Part shown: piece by piece, positions 6,718 through 14,314 of the stretch
Position numbering within the stretch: the stretch's first letter is position 1
How the letters are laid out: every line of letters begins with the position of its first letter
DNA from: Clostridium sp. CAG:448
Lineage (GTDB): Bacteria; Bacillota; Clostridia; Oscillospirales; CAG-272
Direction of reading: 5' to 3'
Assembly (NCBI GenBank): GCA_000433415.1
Contig: FR890483.1
Location: 1-34,106 of the forward strand
Length of the DNA: 34,106 nucleotides
The notes under the pieces: generated by a model
What the model was told of the DNA's origin: nothing
What the model saw: only the letters and a program-made list of their open reading frames with translations
Database searches by the model: none
Translations under genes and position numbers: made by a program

Positions 6718-8379
6718 ATGAAACAGCTTGAAAAGCTAAAGAATTTTTCCGGCGTCAGCGGACCTGTTCTGACTGTGGTGATGGACGGTGTCGGACTTGC
6801 TCCGGCAACGGCGGGCAATGCAGTTGCGCTCGCAAATACCCCGAATCTTGACCGTCTGTTTACAACCTGCCCCATGGTCAGGCTGAAGGCGCACGGCACC
6901 GCAGTGGGACTTCCCTCTGACGATGATATGGGAAACTCCGAGGTCGGACACAATGCCCTGGGTGCGGGTCAGGTGTTTGCACAGGGCGCAAAACTCGTTT
7001 CAAACTCAATCGAAAGCGGCAAAATGTTCGCCAGCGCAACATGGAAAGAGCTGATCGCCAATGTCAAGGACAAGCATTCCACCCTGCATTTTCTCGGTCT
7101 GTTCTCGGACGGCAATGTGCATTCCCATATCGATCACCTGACTGCCATGATTCGGGAAGCCAAAAAAGAGGGTGTGGCACGTGTTCGTATCCACATTCTG
7201 CTGGACGGCAGAGATGTCGGAGAAACCTCTGCACTGGACTACATTCTCCCGTTTGAAGCATTCCTTGCCTCTTTGAATGATGGCAGTTTTGATGCGCGTA
7301 TCGCATCCGGCGGCGGCAGAATGAACATTACCATGGACCGTTATGAGGCAAACTGGTCTATGGTGGAGCGCGGATGGCATACGCATGTGCTGGGAGAGGG
7401 CAGACAGTTTGCTTCCGCCGAGGAAGCATACAAGACACTGCGTGCGGAAACAGGCAAAATCGACCAGGACATCGATCCCTTTGTCATTGCGGAAAACGGA
7501 ACACCGGTCGGCACGATGGAGGACGGTGACAGTGTGATTTTCTTCAATTTCCGCGGCGATCGCGCAATTGAGATTTCCAAGGCATTTGATACGCCGGACG
7601 GTGCATTTGACAAATTTGACCGCGTCCGCTATCCGGCGGTCTTGTATGCAGGCATGCTGGAATACGACGGAGACCTGCATATTCCGCACAAATATCTGGT
7701 AAATCCGCCCGAAATTACCAATACCATGAGTGAGTACCTTGTCGGAACAGGCGTAAGGCAGTACGCCATCTCCGAAACACAGAAATTCGGGCACGTTACC
7801 TACTTCTGGAACGGTAACAAATCCGGTAAATTCAGCGAGGAACTGGAAACTTATGTAGAAATCCCCTCCGATGTGGTTCCCTTTGAACAGCGGCCGTGGA
7901 TGAAGTGTGCCGAGATTACCGATGCATTGATTGCCGCTATGGAATCCGGTGCGTATCGTTATTATCGTGTCAACTTCCCCAACGGGGATATGGTCGGTCA
8001 CACCGGTTCCCTTGCCGCGACAATCTGCTCTATGGAAGCCCTGGATTTGCAGATCGGCAGAATTCTTGCCGCAGTTGACAAACTGGGCGGTGTTGCGCTG
8101 ATTACGGCGGACCATGGAAATGCAGATGAGATGTATGAAACAGATAAAAAGACAGGGCAGCCTAAGGTGGGAAAAGACGGACACTTCAAGTCTAAGACCA
8201 GCCACACCCTGAATCCCGTTCCCTGCTTCATTTACGATCACACCGAAGCGCAGAAGCACTACAAAGTCAAAGAGGACAAGGGCACGTTTGGATTGTCCGA
8301 TGTTGCCGCAACCATGGTCAATCTGATGGGATATCAGGCACCCGCAATGTGGGATGAGTCCCTGATCGAAATTCTCTGA
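6718..8379 (+). CDS. gpmI: 2,3-bisphosphoglycerate-independent phosphoglycerate mutase
   Basis: Interconverts 3- and 2-phosphoglycerate in lower glycolysis, using two metal ions and a phosphoserine intermediate. An alkaline-phosphatase-fold domain begins with VMDGVG (metal ligand D23) and carries the catalytic serine in MGNSEVGH (S74). A lid domain follows (LDGRDVGETSALDY, GGRMNITMDRYEANW). The metal site is completed by ADHGNADEM (464-472) and the SHTLNPVP histidine (about 496). At 553 residues it is longer than the ~510 of Bacillus GpmI, with extra sequence near the C-terminus (YETDKKTGQPKVGKDGHFKSK), a version common in clostridia. Own promoter at 6642-6670; a hairpin follows the stop. Confidence 0.96.
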   Translation: MKQLEKLKNFSGVSGPVLTVVMDGVGLAPATAGNAVALANTPNLDRLFTTCPMVRLKAHGTAVGLPSDDDMGNSEVGHNALGAGQVFAQGAKLVSNSIESGKMFASATWKELIANVKDKHSTLHFLGLFSDGNVHSHIDHLTAMIREAKKEGVARVRIHILLDGRDVGETSALDYILPFEAFLASLNDGSFDARIASGGGRMNITMDRYEANWSMVERGWHTHVLGEGRQFASAEEAYKTLRAETGKIDQDIDPFVIAENGTPVGTMEDGDSVIFFNFRGDRAIEISKAFDTPDGAFDKFDRVRYPAVLYAGMLEYDGDLHIPHKYLVNPPEITNTMSEYLVGTGVRQYAISETQKFGHVTYFWNGNKSGKFSEELETYVEIPSDVVPFEQRPWMKCAEITDALIAAMESGAYRYYRVNFPNGDMVGHTGSLAATICSMEALDLQIGRILAAVDKLGGVALITADHGNADEMYETDKKTGQPKVGKDGHFKSKTSHTLNPVPCFIYDHTEAQKHYKVKEDKGTFGLSDVAATMVNLMGYQAPAMWDESLIEIL

Positions 8380-8396
8380 TCACAATATCATCATCC

Positions 8397-8430
8397 GAAG
8401 CCGGACTGTTGTATCGGTCCGGCTTCTTTT
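8397..8430 (+). terminator. Terminator-like hairpin between gpmI and the GH106-like gene
   Basis: GAAGCCGGAC (8397-8406) pairs with GTCCGGCTTC (8417-8426), 10 bp, loop of 10, then TTTT. Only 18 bases separate it from the next start codon, with no promoter between, so it may be a leaky terminator or an attenuator. Confidence 0.8.
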
Positions 8431-8448
8431 GTAAAGGAGAAAGTGAAC

Positions 8449-11448
8449 ATGAAAAAACGGATATGGGGTGCGGTGGCATTCGGGTTGGTGCTCAGCCTGA
8501 TTGTGGTATTGCCATTGATTTTCTCGGGAACTGCAAAAACAGATGATTTTGTAACCCCTTCTTTTTGGAAGGACTTTTCGGTCAAGGGATCGGATGCGGA
8601 TTGTACGGATCCATACCATGTTTCGGTTGCTTACAATCCGGCAGGATATGTGTCTGTAACGTTCGCGGATAGTGAGGGTAACGGGACCTGTTTTGATCCC
8701 TATATGACCCTGACACTTCCGGGCAGCGGAATCGATTGCCGCAAGTACCCCTGCATTGCGCTCCTTCTGCGGACAAACAAAGGAGATAAACAGGGGGAGC
8801 TGCGTTTTCGTACCGACAAAACGGGTGCATATTACCCCTGCCAGCGCTTTACATACCAGGCGACCGGTGATTGGGAGGTTGTCGTTATCCGGCTGACCGA
8901 TCCGGACACCGTTCTCTATGTGGATGAATCGGCAAAGGATTTTTCAGGATGCTACACCAATCTGCGCCTGGATATGTTTGAAAACGACTGCGCAAGCGAT
9001 ACCTCATACGACCTGCGTGCGTTTGCCTTTTATGAAAACGAAGAAGACGCAAAGACGCTTGCCGCATTTGTAAAAGCGCAACAGGAGGATTCCAAAGACG
9101 ATACGGAAAAGCTCCTGGAAAAGAATCGTTCTTTCCCGAAAGGGGGGGAATTCACGGTGCCTTCCATGCAGATGCGCATGCGTTATGTCAGTTACGGATT
9201 TGACAGAAATTATCAATCGGCGATCGACGCGCTTCTCGCCCGCGGTTACGGCGGCATTGTCAGCAACGTGCCGTTTGATAAAAATTATCTGAAGGACGAT
9301 GCATCTTTTGCTTTATTGAAGGATGCCTATGCGTATGCAAGAGTAAACGGCATGTCCGCATGGATCTATGACGAGTACCAATGGCCAAGCGGACGCGCAT
9401 TCGGTATGGTGCTTGACGGACACGATGATTACGAGGCGACCGGAATTCAGCACCGCGTCAAAGAAGGCAATGGCACAGAGGCAAGCTATACGATTGAAAA
9501 TGCGTTTGATATTTCCCTTTACGCGGCAGTCCTGACGGACGAGGACGGCATGCACACGCTGGATTGCAAGGGGCAGACCACGGTCAGCGCCTCCGCAAAA
9601 GGGGCATGGACATTGGATGTATACGTATTGCGTCACGCTTATGAAGGCGAGGAAGACCGTTCCGACTTTACAAAACTGCGCGATGTCGATCTGCTGAACA
9701 AAAATGCCGTTGCGCGTTTCATTCAGCTGACCTACGAAAAATACAAAGCGGAGTTTGGCAACGATTTCGGATACGTGGAGGCGTTCTTCACAGATGAACC
9801 GCAGCTCGGAAACCGGGGCAAGGCGGATTATATCGTCTGGACCGCCGGACTTGACAGTGATTTCCAATCCTTGTACGGCGAGCAGTTGGACATTACCGCG
9901 CTCTTTTCCGGTGACAATGTCCGTGAAAGACGGATGCGGATGCAATACTATCGCCTGGTTGCGGCAAAGTTCAAGGCGGCATATACCGATCAATTGACCG
10001 CATTTTGCCAGGCAAACGGCATGTATTCCTCCGGACATTTTCTGTTTGAGGAAAACATGAATGACCAGATTGAAACCTACGGCGGAGACTTTTTGCAGAT
10101 TGTCGGAGGGATGGGCATTCCCGGAGCGGATATTCTCTGGACAGATCCTGCACATCTGCTGAATCAGAATGCCAACATCGGCAATTTTGTTGGTCTTCGC
10201 TACGTAGCAAGTGCCGCACGCAATGCGGGAAAGACACGTGTTATGGTGGAATACAACCCTGCCGCCGTACTGACGGAGGAATTTTCTACAGATCCCATTA
10301 GTACATCAATCGGCGGGCTGACCTTGACCCGACTGCTGGGATGCACCGACTATAACGTCATCAACCCGCAGAACAATTATACAACGGAACAGATGAACCG
10401 CCTGAACACCTACCTTGGACGGATGAACACCGTGCTTGATGGTGCGCACGAAAGCGGTGATCTTGCGGTATTCTACCCGATTGCAACGGTTCAGGCTTTG
10501 CATAATGCGGATGATGTACACTCCTCCGAGGGTGGGAAAACGTCCGACGCGACCGTTTTGAATGATAATTTCACTTCCCTGTGCAAGACCCTTCTGCAAA
10601 AACAGCTTTTGTATACCGTCATTGATGATGCGTCTGTCTGCGACGCAGTCATTACAAAGGACGGGCGCATGGTGATCGGAAACGGATCCTATCGTGTCCT
10701 GGTCATTGCATATGCGGATTATATTTCCGCAAATGCAGCCCGGAAGTTGCAGACATTCGTTAAAGCCGGAGGAAAGGTTGTCTTTGTCGGATCTGTACCG
10801 CAGTATGGACTGGAAGAAAAAGAAGATGCTGATGTCAAGCAAATAATGGATTTGCTTGCCGCCGGTGACAGCTGTTTCTTCAAAAAGACAGGGACCACGG
10901 CAATCAACGCCATTGCAAATGCAGCATCGAAGTCGTTGAAGATTGAAAAAATAAAGGGTTTCATGAGCAAAGCGTTACTGATGGGTGACTTTGAAAATGA
11001 GACGCAGGATATTACCTTTGTTGTCAATACCACCGATACCGACGGAAACCTGACGCTGTCCTATGCGGATGGTTACAAGGGAGAATTTTTGCTGTATTTC
11101 CCCGGAAGCGGCGAAATCCGGAAATGTACAGACAGCGCGGATGTGGTTTTGCCGGCATATGAGGGCGTCTTCTTCGTGAGAGTGTCCGACAACACGCGCG
11201 ATGATACGCCCTATGAAGAAACCGATGCGCGGAGCGATGAAACCACAGATGTCGAAACACCGGATGGCGATGACAGTACCGCGTCGGAAACTTCCGCACC
11301 TGCCACCACTGTTGCTGACAGCACCTCTGCGGCAACAACCGATGCCGGGACCCGGAAAAACGGATGCGGCTCTGCCGTTCAGGTATTTGCTGCCGCAACC
11401 GTTGCTGTATTCGGCGCTGTTGTGTGCTTCAAAAAACGTAAAGAATAA
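8449..11448 (+). CDS. Surface-anchored GH106-like glycoside hydrolase with GCGS C-terminal tail
   Basis: Very large (999-residue) exported protein. The ATG at 8449 is chosen because AAAGGAGA (8433-8440) sits 8 bases upstream; a GTG two codons earlier is too close. An N-terminal membrane/signal segment (about 3-28) leads to a beta-rich module (about 30-200). The catalytic-looking core follows, with RGYGGIVSNVPF, W305-I-Y-D-E-Y-Q-W-P-S-G315 and FFTDEPQ (446-452), whose acidic residues are good catalytic candidates. This pattern resembles GH106 alpha-L-rhamnosidases and their uncharacterised relatives and also occurs in the gene at 33413. A Thr/Ser/Asp/Glu-rich stalk (about 910-965) precedes GCGS (972-975), a hydrophobic helix and FKKRKE, which looks like a C-terminal sorting or anchoring signal. 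The substrate is inferred, not shown. Confidence 0.75.
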   Translation: MKKRIWGAVAFGLVLSLIVVLPLIFSGTAKTDDFVTPSFWKDFSVKGSDADCTDPYHVSVAYNPAGYVSVTFADSEGNGTCFDPYMTLTLPGSGIDCRKYPCIALLLRTNKGDKQGELRFRTDKTGAYYPCQRFTYQATGDWEVVVIRLTDPDTVLYVDESAKDFSGCYTNLRLDMFENDCASDTSYDLRAFAFYENEEDAKTLAAFVKAQQEDSKDDTEKLLEKNRSFPKGGEFTVPSMQMRMRYVSYGFDRNYQSAIDALLARGYGGIVSNVPFDKNYLKDDASFALLKDAYAYARVNGMSAWIYDEYQWPSGRAFGMVLDGHDDYEATGIQHRVKEGNGTEASYTIENAFDISLYAAVLTDEDGMHTLDCKGQTTVSASAKGAWTLDVYVLRHAYEGEEDRSDFTKLRDVDLLNKNAVARFIQLTYEKYKAEFGNDFGYVEAFFTDEPQLGNRGKADYIVWTAGLDSDFQSLYGEQLDITALFSGDNVRERRMRMQYYRLVAAKFKAAYTDQLTAFCQANGMYSSGHFLFEENMNDQIETYGGDFLQIVGGMGIPGADILWTDPAHLLNQNANIGNFVGLRYVASAARNAGKTRVMVEYNPAAVLTEEFSTDPISTSIGGLTLTRLLGCTDYNVINPQNNYTTEQMNRLNTYLGRMNTVLDGAHESGDLAVFYPIATVQALHNADDVHSSEGGKTSDATVLNDNFTSLCKTLLQKQLLYTVIDDASVCDAVITKDGRMVIGNGSYRVLVIAYADYISANAARKLQTFVKAGGKVVFVGSVPQYGLEEKEDADVKQIMDLLAAGDSCFFKKTGTTAINAIANAASKSLKIEKIKGFMSKALLMGDFENETQDITFVVNTTDTDGNLTLSYADGYKGEFLLYFPGSGEIRKCTDSADVVLPAYEGVFFVRVSDNTRDDTPYEETDARSDETTDVETPDGDDSTASETSAPATTVADSTSAATTDAGTRKNGCGSAVQVFAAATVAVFGAVVCFKKRKE

Positions 11449-11478
11449 CGGCACGTACACAAAAAGCAATCGAAAAGA

Positions 11479-11510
11479 CAAAACACCACGATTTCTTTCG
11501 TGGTGTTTTG
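11479..11510. terminator. Bidirectional terminator between convergent genes
   Basis: A perfect 13-bp stem (CAAAACACCACGA with TCGTGGTGTTTTG) and 6-base loop, with T-rich flanks on both strands. It separates the glycosidase gene (plus) from the ABC operon (minus). Confidence 0.85.
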
Positions 11511-11533
11511 CTTTCGGGCTGGTCATTATATTT

Positions 11534-13744
11534 TCAGTCTTTTTCCAGTGCTTCTCTTGTCTGCGCCATAACCAGCTTGTAGTAGATGCCGCGCTGATCA
11601 AGAAGCTCTTTATGCGTGCCGCATTCTACCAGTCTGCCGTGGTCAATGACAATGATTCTGTCGGCATTCCGCAGTGTGGAAAGACGGTGCGCAATGGCAA
11701 AGGTGGTGCGGTTGTCGGTCATTTTATCAATTGCGTCCTGAATCAGTTTTTCTGTTTCTGTATCCAGTGCGGCGGTTGCCTCGTCCAGAATCAGAATCGG
11801 CGGATTATGAATCAGCGCACGTGCGATTGCGATTCTTTGCCGTTCTCCTCCGGAAAGCGAATAGCCTTTTTCGCCAACCAGCGTGTTATAACCCTCCGGC
11901 AATGACATGATGAAATCATGTGCGTTTGCCGCTCTTGCCGCCGCAATTACCTGCTCACAGGTCGCGTGCGGATCCGCATAGCGGATATTCTCCATCACGG
12001 AACCGGAGAACAAATGCGTTTCCTGCAATACGACGCCCATTTGTGAGCGCAGGCAGGATTGCGACATTTCGCGCAGGTCAATACCGTCAATGGTAATGCG
12101 ACCACGGCTCGGATCGTACATACGCATAATGAGGTTGATCAATGTGCTTTTTCCGCAACCGGAATGACCGACAATACCGATCATCTCCCCTGCCTTGACC
12201 TCAAAGGAAATATCGCGCAGGACCGGTCTGCCGCTCTCGTATCCGAATGTAACATGTTCGACCTTGACATCTCCCTTAATGCGAATATCGGTCGGCATGC
12301 GCACATCAGCAACCTCCGGCTCTTCCTCAAGGATTTCCATGATTTTTCCGAAAGAGGTCATAAAATTGGAGATGTTACGCGGAATGGTGGTAATCTCCAT
12401 CAAAGGAGAGTAAATAATACCGGTGTACACATTGAATTGGTTCAATGTACCGATGTCCATGGCTCCTCCGAAGAGCAGCAGGTTTCCGTACATCAAAATG
12501 AGATAGCTTCCCATATGTAACGCAAAACCGAGAATCGGGAATATCGTATCAAACAGCTTAGCATTGGACTCATTCTGCTTTGCCTGCTCCTCGGTGCAGT
12601 GGCAGAATTTATCAATGGAATCCTGCTCCATTCCGTAGGTCTTCACCACACGGATGCCGCTCAGACTATCCTGCAGGGTCATATTGGTGTTCTGCCCCAT
12701 TTTCCATGCGCGCCGGTTACGGAAATTCATGCGCTCACGGAAACGGTAAATCACAAAAATGACGATCGGAACCGGAATGAAGATAAACAGACTCATGACA
12801 GGATTCATACAGAGAATCAGCACCAATCCGAGCACAAAGGATACTGCCTGTGCAAAGTATGCCGGCAACAAGTTGGTAATGAAATTCTGCACAACCGCCA
12901 CGTCATTGTTGATACGTCCCATCAGGTCACCGGTGGACTTCTTCTGTACGGAAGACATCGAAAGCATCTGAATCTTCTCAAACAGCAGAGTGCGCAGCAT
13001 TCTGGTAAAGCGGTTACCGGATATTGCAGAGATTCTGCTCTGGAAAATGCTGATCAGCTTGTAAACAACATCAATCAGGACAATGGAGGCGGCAATCAGA
13101 GCAAAGTGCAACAGCCAGTTGTTTTCAAATGTTTCCTTGTTTGCAGTGATATAACGGTTAATCAGGATTTTTTGCAACAGCGGGGAAAGAAACGTCAGTC
13201 CGAGTGCAAATGCCGCGGTAATCAGGGGGATCAGCATCATCAGACGCAGTCCCTTGGTCATTCCCCACAGCTTTCCGTATACCTCTCTTTTGCTTTGGCA
13301 AAACGGACAGATATGGGTGTGCATGACAAACGGCCGTCCGCATTTGGAGCAATACCGTTCCGGTTCTCTGTTGACAATCGGTTCTTCCACCTGTCCCTTT
13401 GCCAGTTCTTCACATGCCTCGCAGACGATGGTATACCGCGGCAGATTCCGTCCGGTAACAAACCGGCATAAAAGTGTGCTTACGCCGTCCACTTTTGCGT
13501 AAAAGCCACCGCAACCGTAGAGAACCTCGGTTGAAAAATCCGACATGTGGGAAAATTCCCACTGCATTTCCACTTTGCCGTTCAGAATCCGGTAAATGTG
13601 CTTTTCGGTAAACACCATATACCCGGTTATACGTCGCTTTTCCCTGCAGTCGAACGGCAGGCAGTAGAAAATCCGTTCCTGTCCGCCATCCGCTGCCTCA
13701 AGCGCTGCCCGATCGGCGGGCTTCAGATCATACAGTAAATTCAT
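11534..13744 (-). CDS. ABC exporter half with N-terminal zinc ribbon (DUF1854-associated)
   Basis: Fused permease/ATPase of 736 residues. Residues 1-130 form a soluble domain with no family I can name, containing a TEKHIYRILNGKVEMQWEFSHMSDF stretch like a PH/GRAM-type fold. A zinc ribbon follows (C132-x2-C135, C146-x2-C149; also C108 and C111). A six-helix exporter domain (about 165-450) precedes the ATPase with Walker A GHSGCGKST (526-534), signature LSGGE (630-634) and Walker B LILDEA (E655), all intact. It should form a heterodimer with the product of the gene at 14315. It is the last gene of the operon, 12 bases after the DUF1854 gene, with GGAGGGCAATT before ATG. The exported substrate is unknown. 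Relatives beside DUF1854 in proteobacteria are labelled cyanophycin-metabolism-associated. Confidence 0.9.
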   Translation of the reverse strand: MNLLYDLKPADRAALEAADGGQERIFYCLPFDCREKRRITGYMVFTEKHIYRILNGKVEMQWEFSHMSDFSTEVLYGCGGFYAKVDGVSTLLCRFVTGRNLPRYTIVCEACEELAKGQVEEPIVNREPERYCSKCGRPFVMHTHICPFCQSKREVYGKLWGMTKGLRLMMLIPLITAAFALGLTFLSPLLQKILINRYITANKETFENNWLLHFALIAASIVLIDVVYKLISIFQSRISAISGNRFTRMLRTLLFEKIQMLSMSSVQKKSTGDLMGRINNDVAVVQNFITNLLPAYFAQAVSFVLGLVLILCMNPVMSLFIFIPVPIVIFVIYRFRERMNFRNRRAWKMGQNTNMTLQDSLSGIRVVKTYGMEQDSIDKFCHCTEEQAKQNESNAKLFDTIFPILGFALHMGSYLILMYGNLLLFGGAMDIGTLNQFNVYTGIIYSPLMEITTIPRNISNFMTSFGKIMEILEEEPEVADVRMPTDIRIKGDVKVEHVTFGYESGRPVLRDISFEVKAGEMIGIVGHSGCGKSTLINLIMRMYDPSRGRITIDGIDLREMSQSCLRSQMGVVLQETHLFSGSVMENIRYADPHATCEQVIAAARAANAHDFIMSLPEGYNTLVGEKGYSLSGGERQRIAIARALIHNPPILILDEATAALDTETEKLIQDAIDKMTDNRTTFAIAHRLSTLRNADRIIVIDHGRLVECGTHKELLDQRGIYYKLVMAQTREALEKD

Positions 13745-13756
13745 AATTGCCCTCCG

Positions 13757-14314
13757 TCAGAGGTATATTTCGACCTTTTTGAAGCTTGCACGGTCGAGCT
13801 TTTGCGGATCTTCAATGGTAAAGCAGTTACCGTCAATATCGTACATCAGAACCCTTCCGTTTTCCAGTGTCCGAATATTGTTGGTCGGATTGTTCATCAC
13901 AAATTCCACCTCACCGGCGCTGGTTGCAACCTTCCAATAGGAATAGCCGAATTTTTCGTGCATGGAGTAGATTTTTTGAATAGAGGGCGTAAAATACCGT
14001 CGCTCCAATTCTGCCAGAATCATCTGTTCCGCCTTTTCATCAAAATCCGAGAGCTTTCGGATCATGCCGATTTCCTGTCCGCGCCCTTTGAACCGGGTAT
14101 CCGGTTCACGGATGGAAATAAATTCATCCGGTGCTGAAATCGGGAATGCACGAACCGGAACAATCCGCTCAAAGGACTCTTTGGAGCCGTCCTCGTGCAA
14201 AAGATCCAGGGAAATCAGACCACCCGCAGATGTGCTGAACATGGCATTTTGCGGTGTGAGAGCAACCGACTGTCGCCCGGTAAACAATTCATCTTCCTTC
14301 ATCTGGTTACTCAT
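13757..14314 (-). CDS. DUF1854 family protein
   Basis: Soluble 185-residue protein with no membrane segment. The DUF1854 landmarks are PVRAFPISAPDEFISIREPD (about 53-72), the EIGMIRKLSDFDEKAEQMILAELERRYFTPSIQKIYS helix region, YWKVATSAGEVEFVMNN, and a C-terminal VLMYDIDGNCFTIEDPQKLD. Members are found beside paired ABC exporters carrying N-terminal zinc-ribbon domains; in Burkholderiales-type clusters they are annotated as cyanophycin-metabolism associated. Biochemistry is unknown. A regulatory or adaptor subunit of the transporter is the obvious guess. The ATG directly abuts the TAA of the upstream ABC gene (TAAATG) with GGAGGG 7 bases upstream, so expression is coupled. Confidence 0.85.
   Translation of the reverse strand: MSNQMKEDELFTGRQSVALTPQNAMFSTSAGGLISLDLLHEDGSKESFERIVPVRAFPISAPDEFISIREPDTRFKGRGQEIGMIRKLSDFDEKAEQMILAELERRYFTPSIQKIYSMHEKFGYSYWKVATSAGEVEFVMNNPTNNIRTLENGRVLMYDIDGNCFTIEDPQKLDRASFKKVEIYL

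Noticed and set aside
7006..8259. 417-codon minus-strand open frame inside gpmI
   Set aside because: gpmI is unmistakable on the plus strand; the antisense frame has no ribosome site or recognisable motif.
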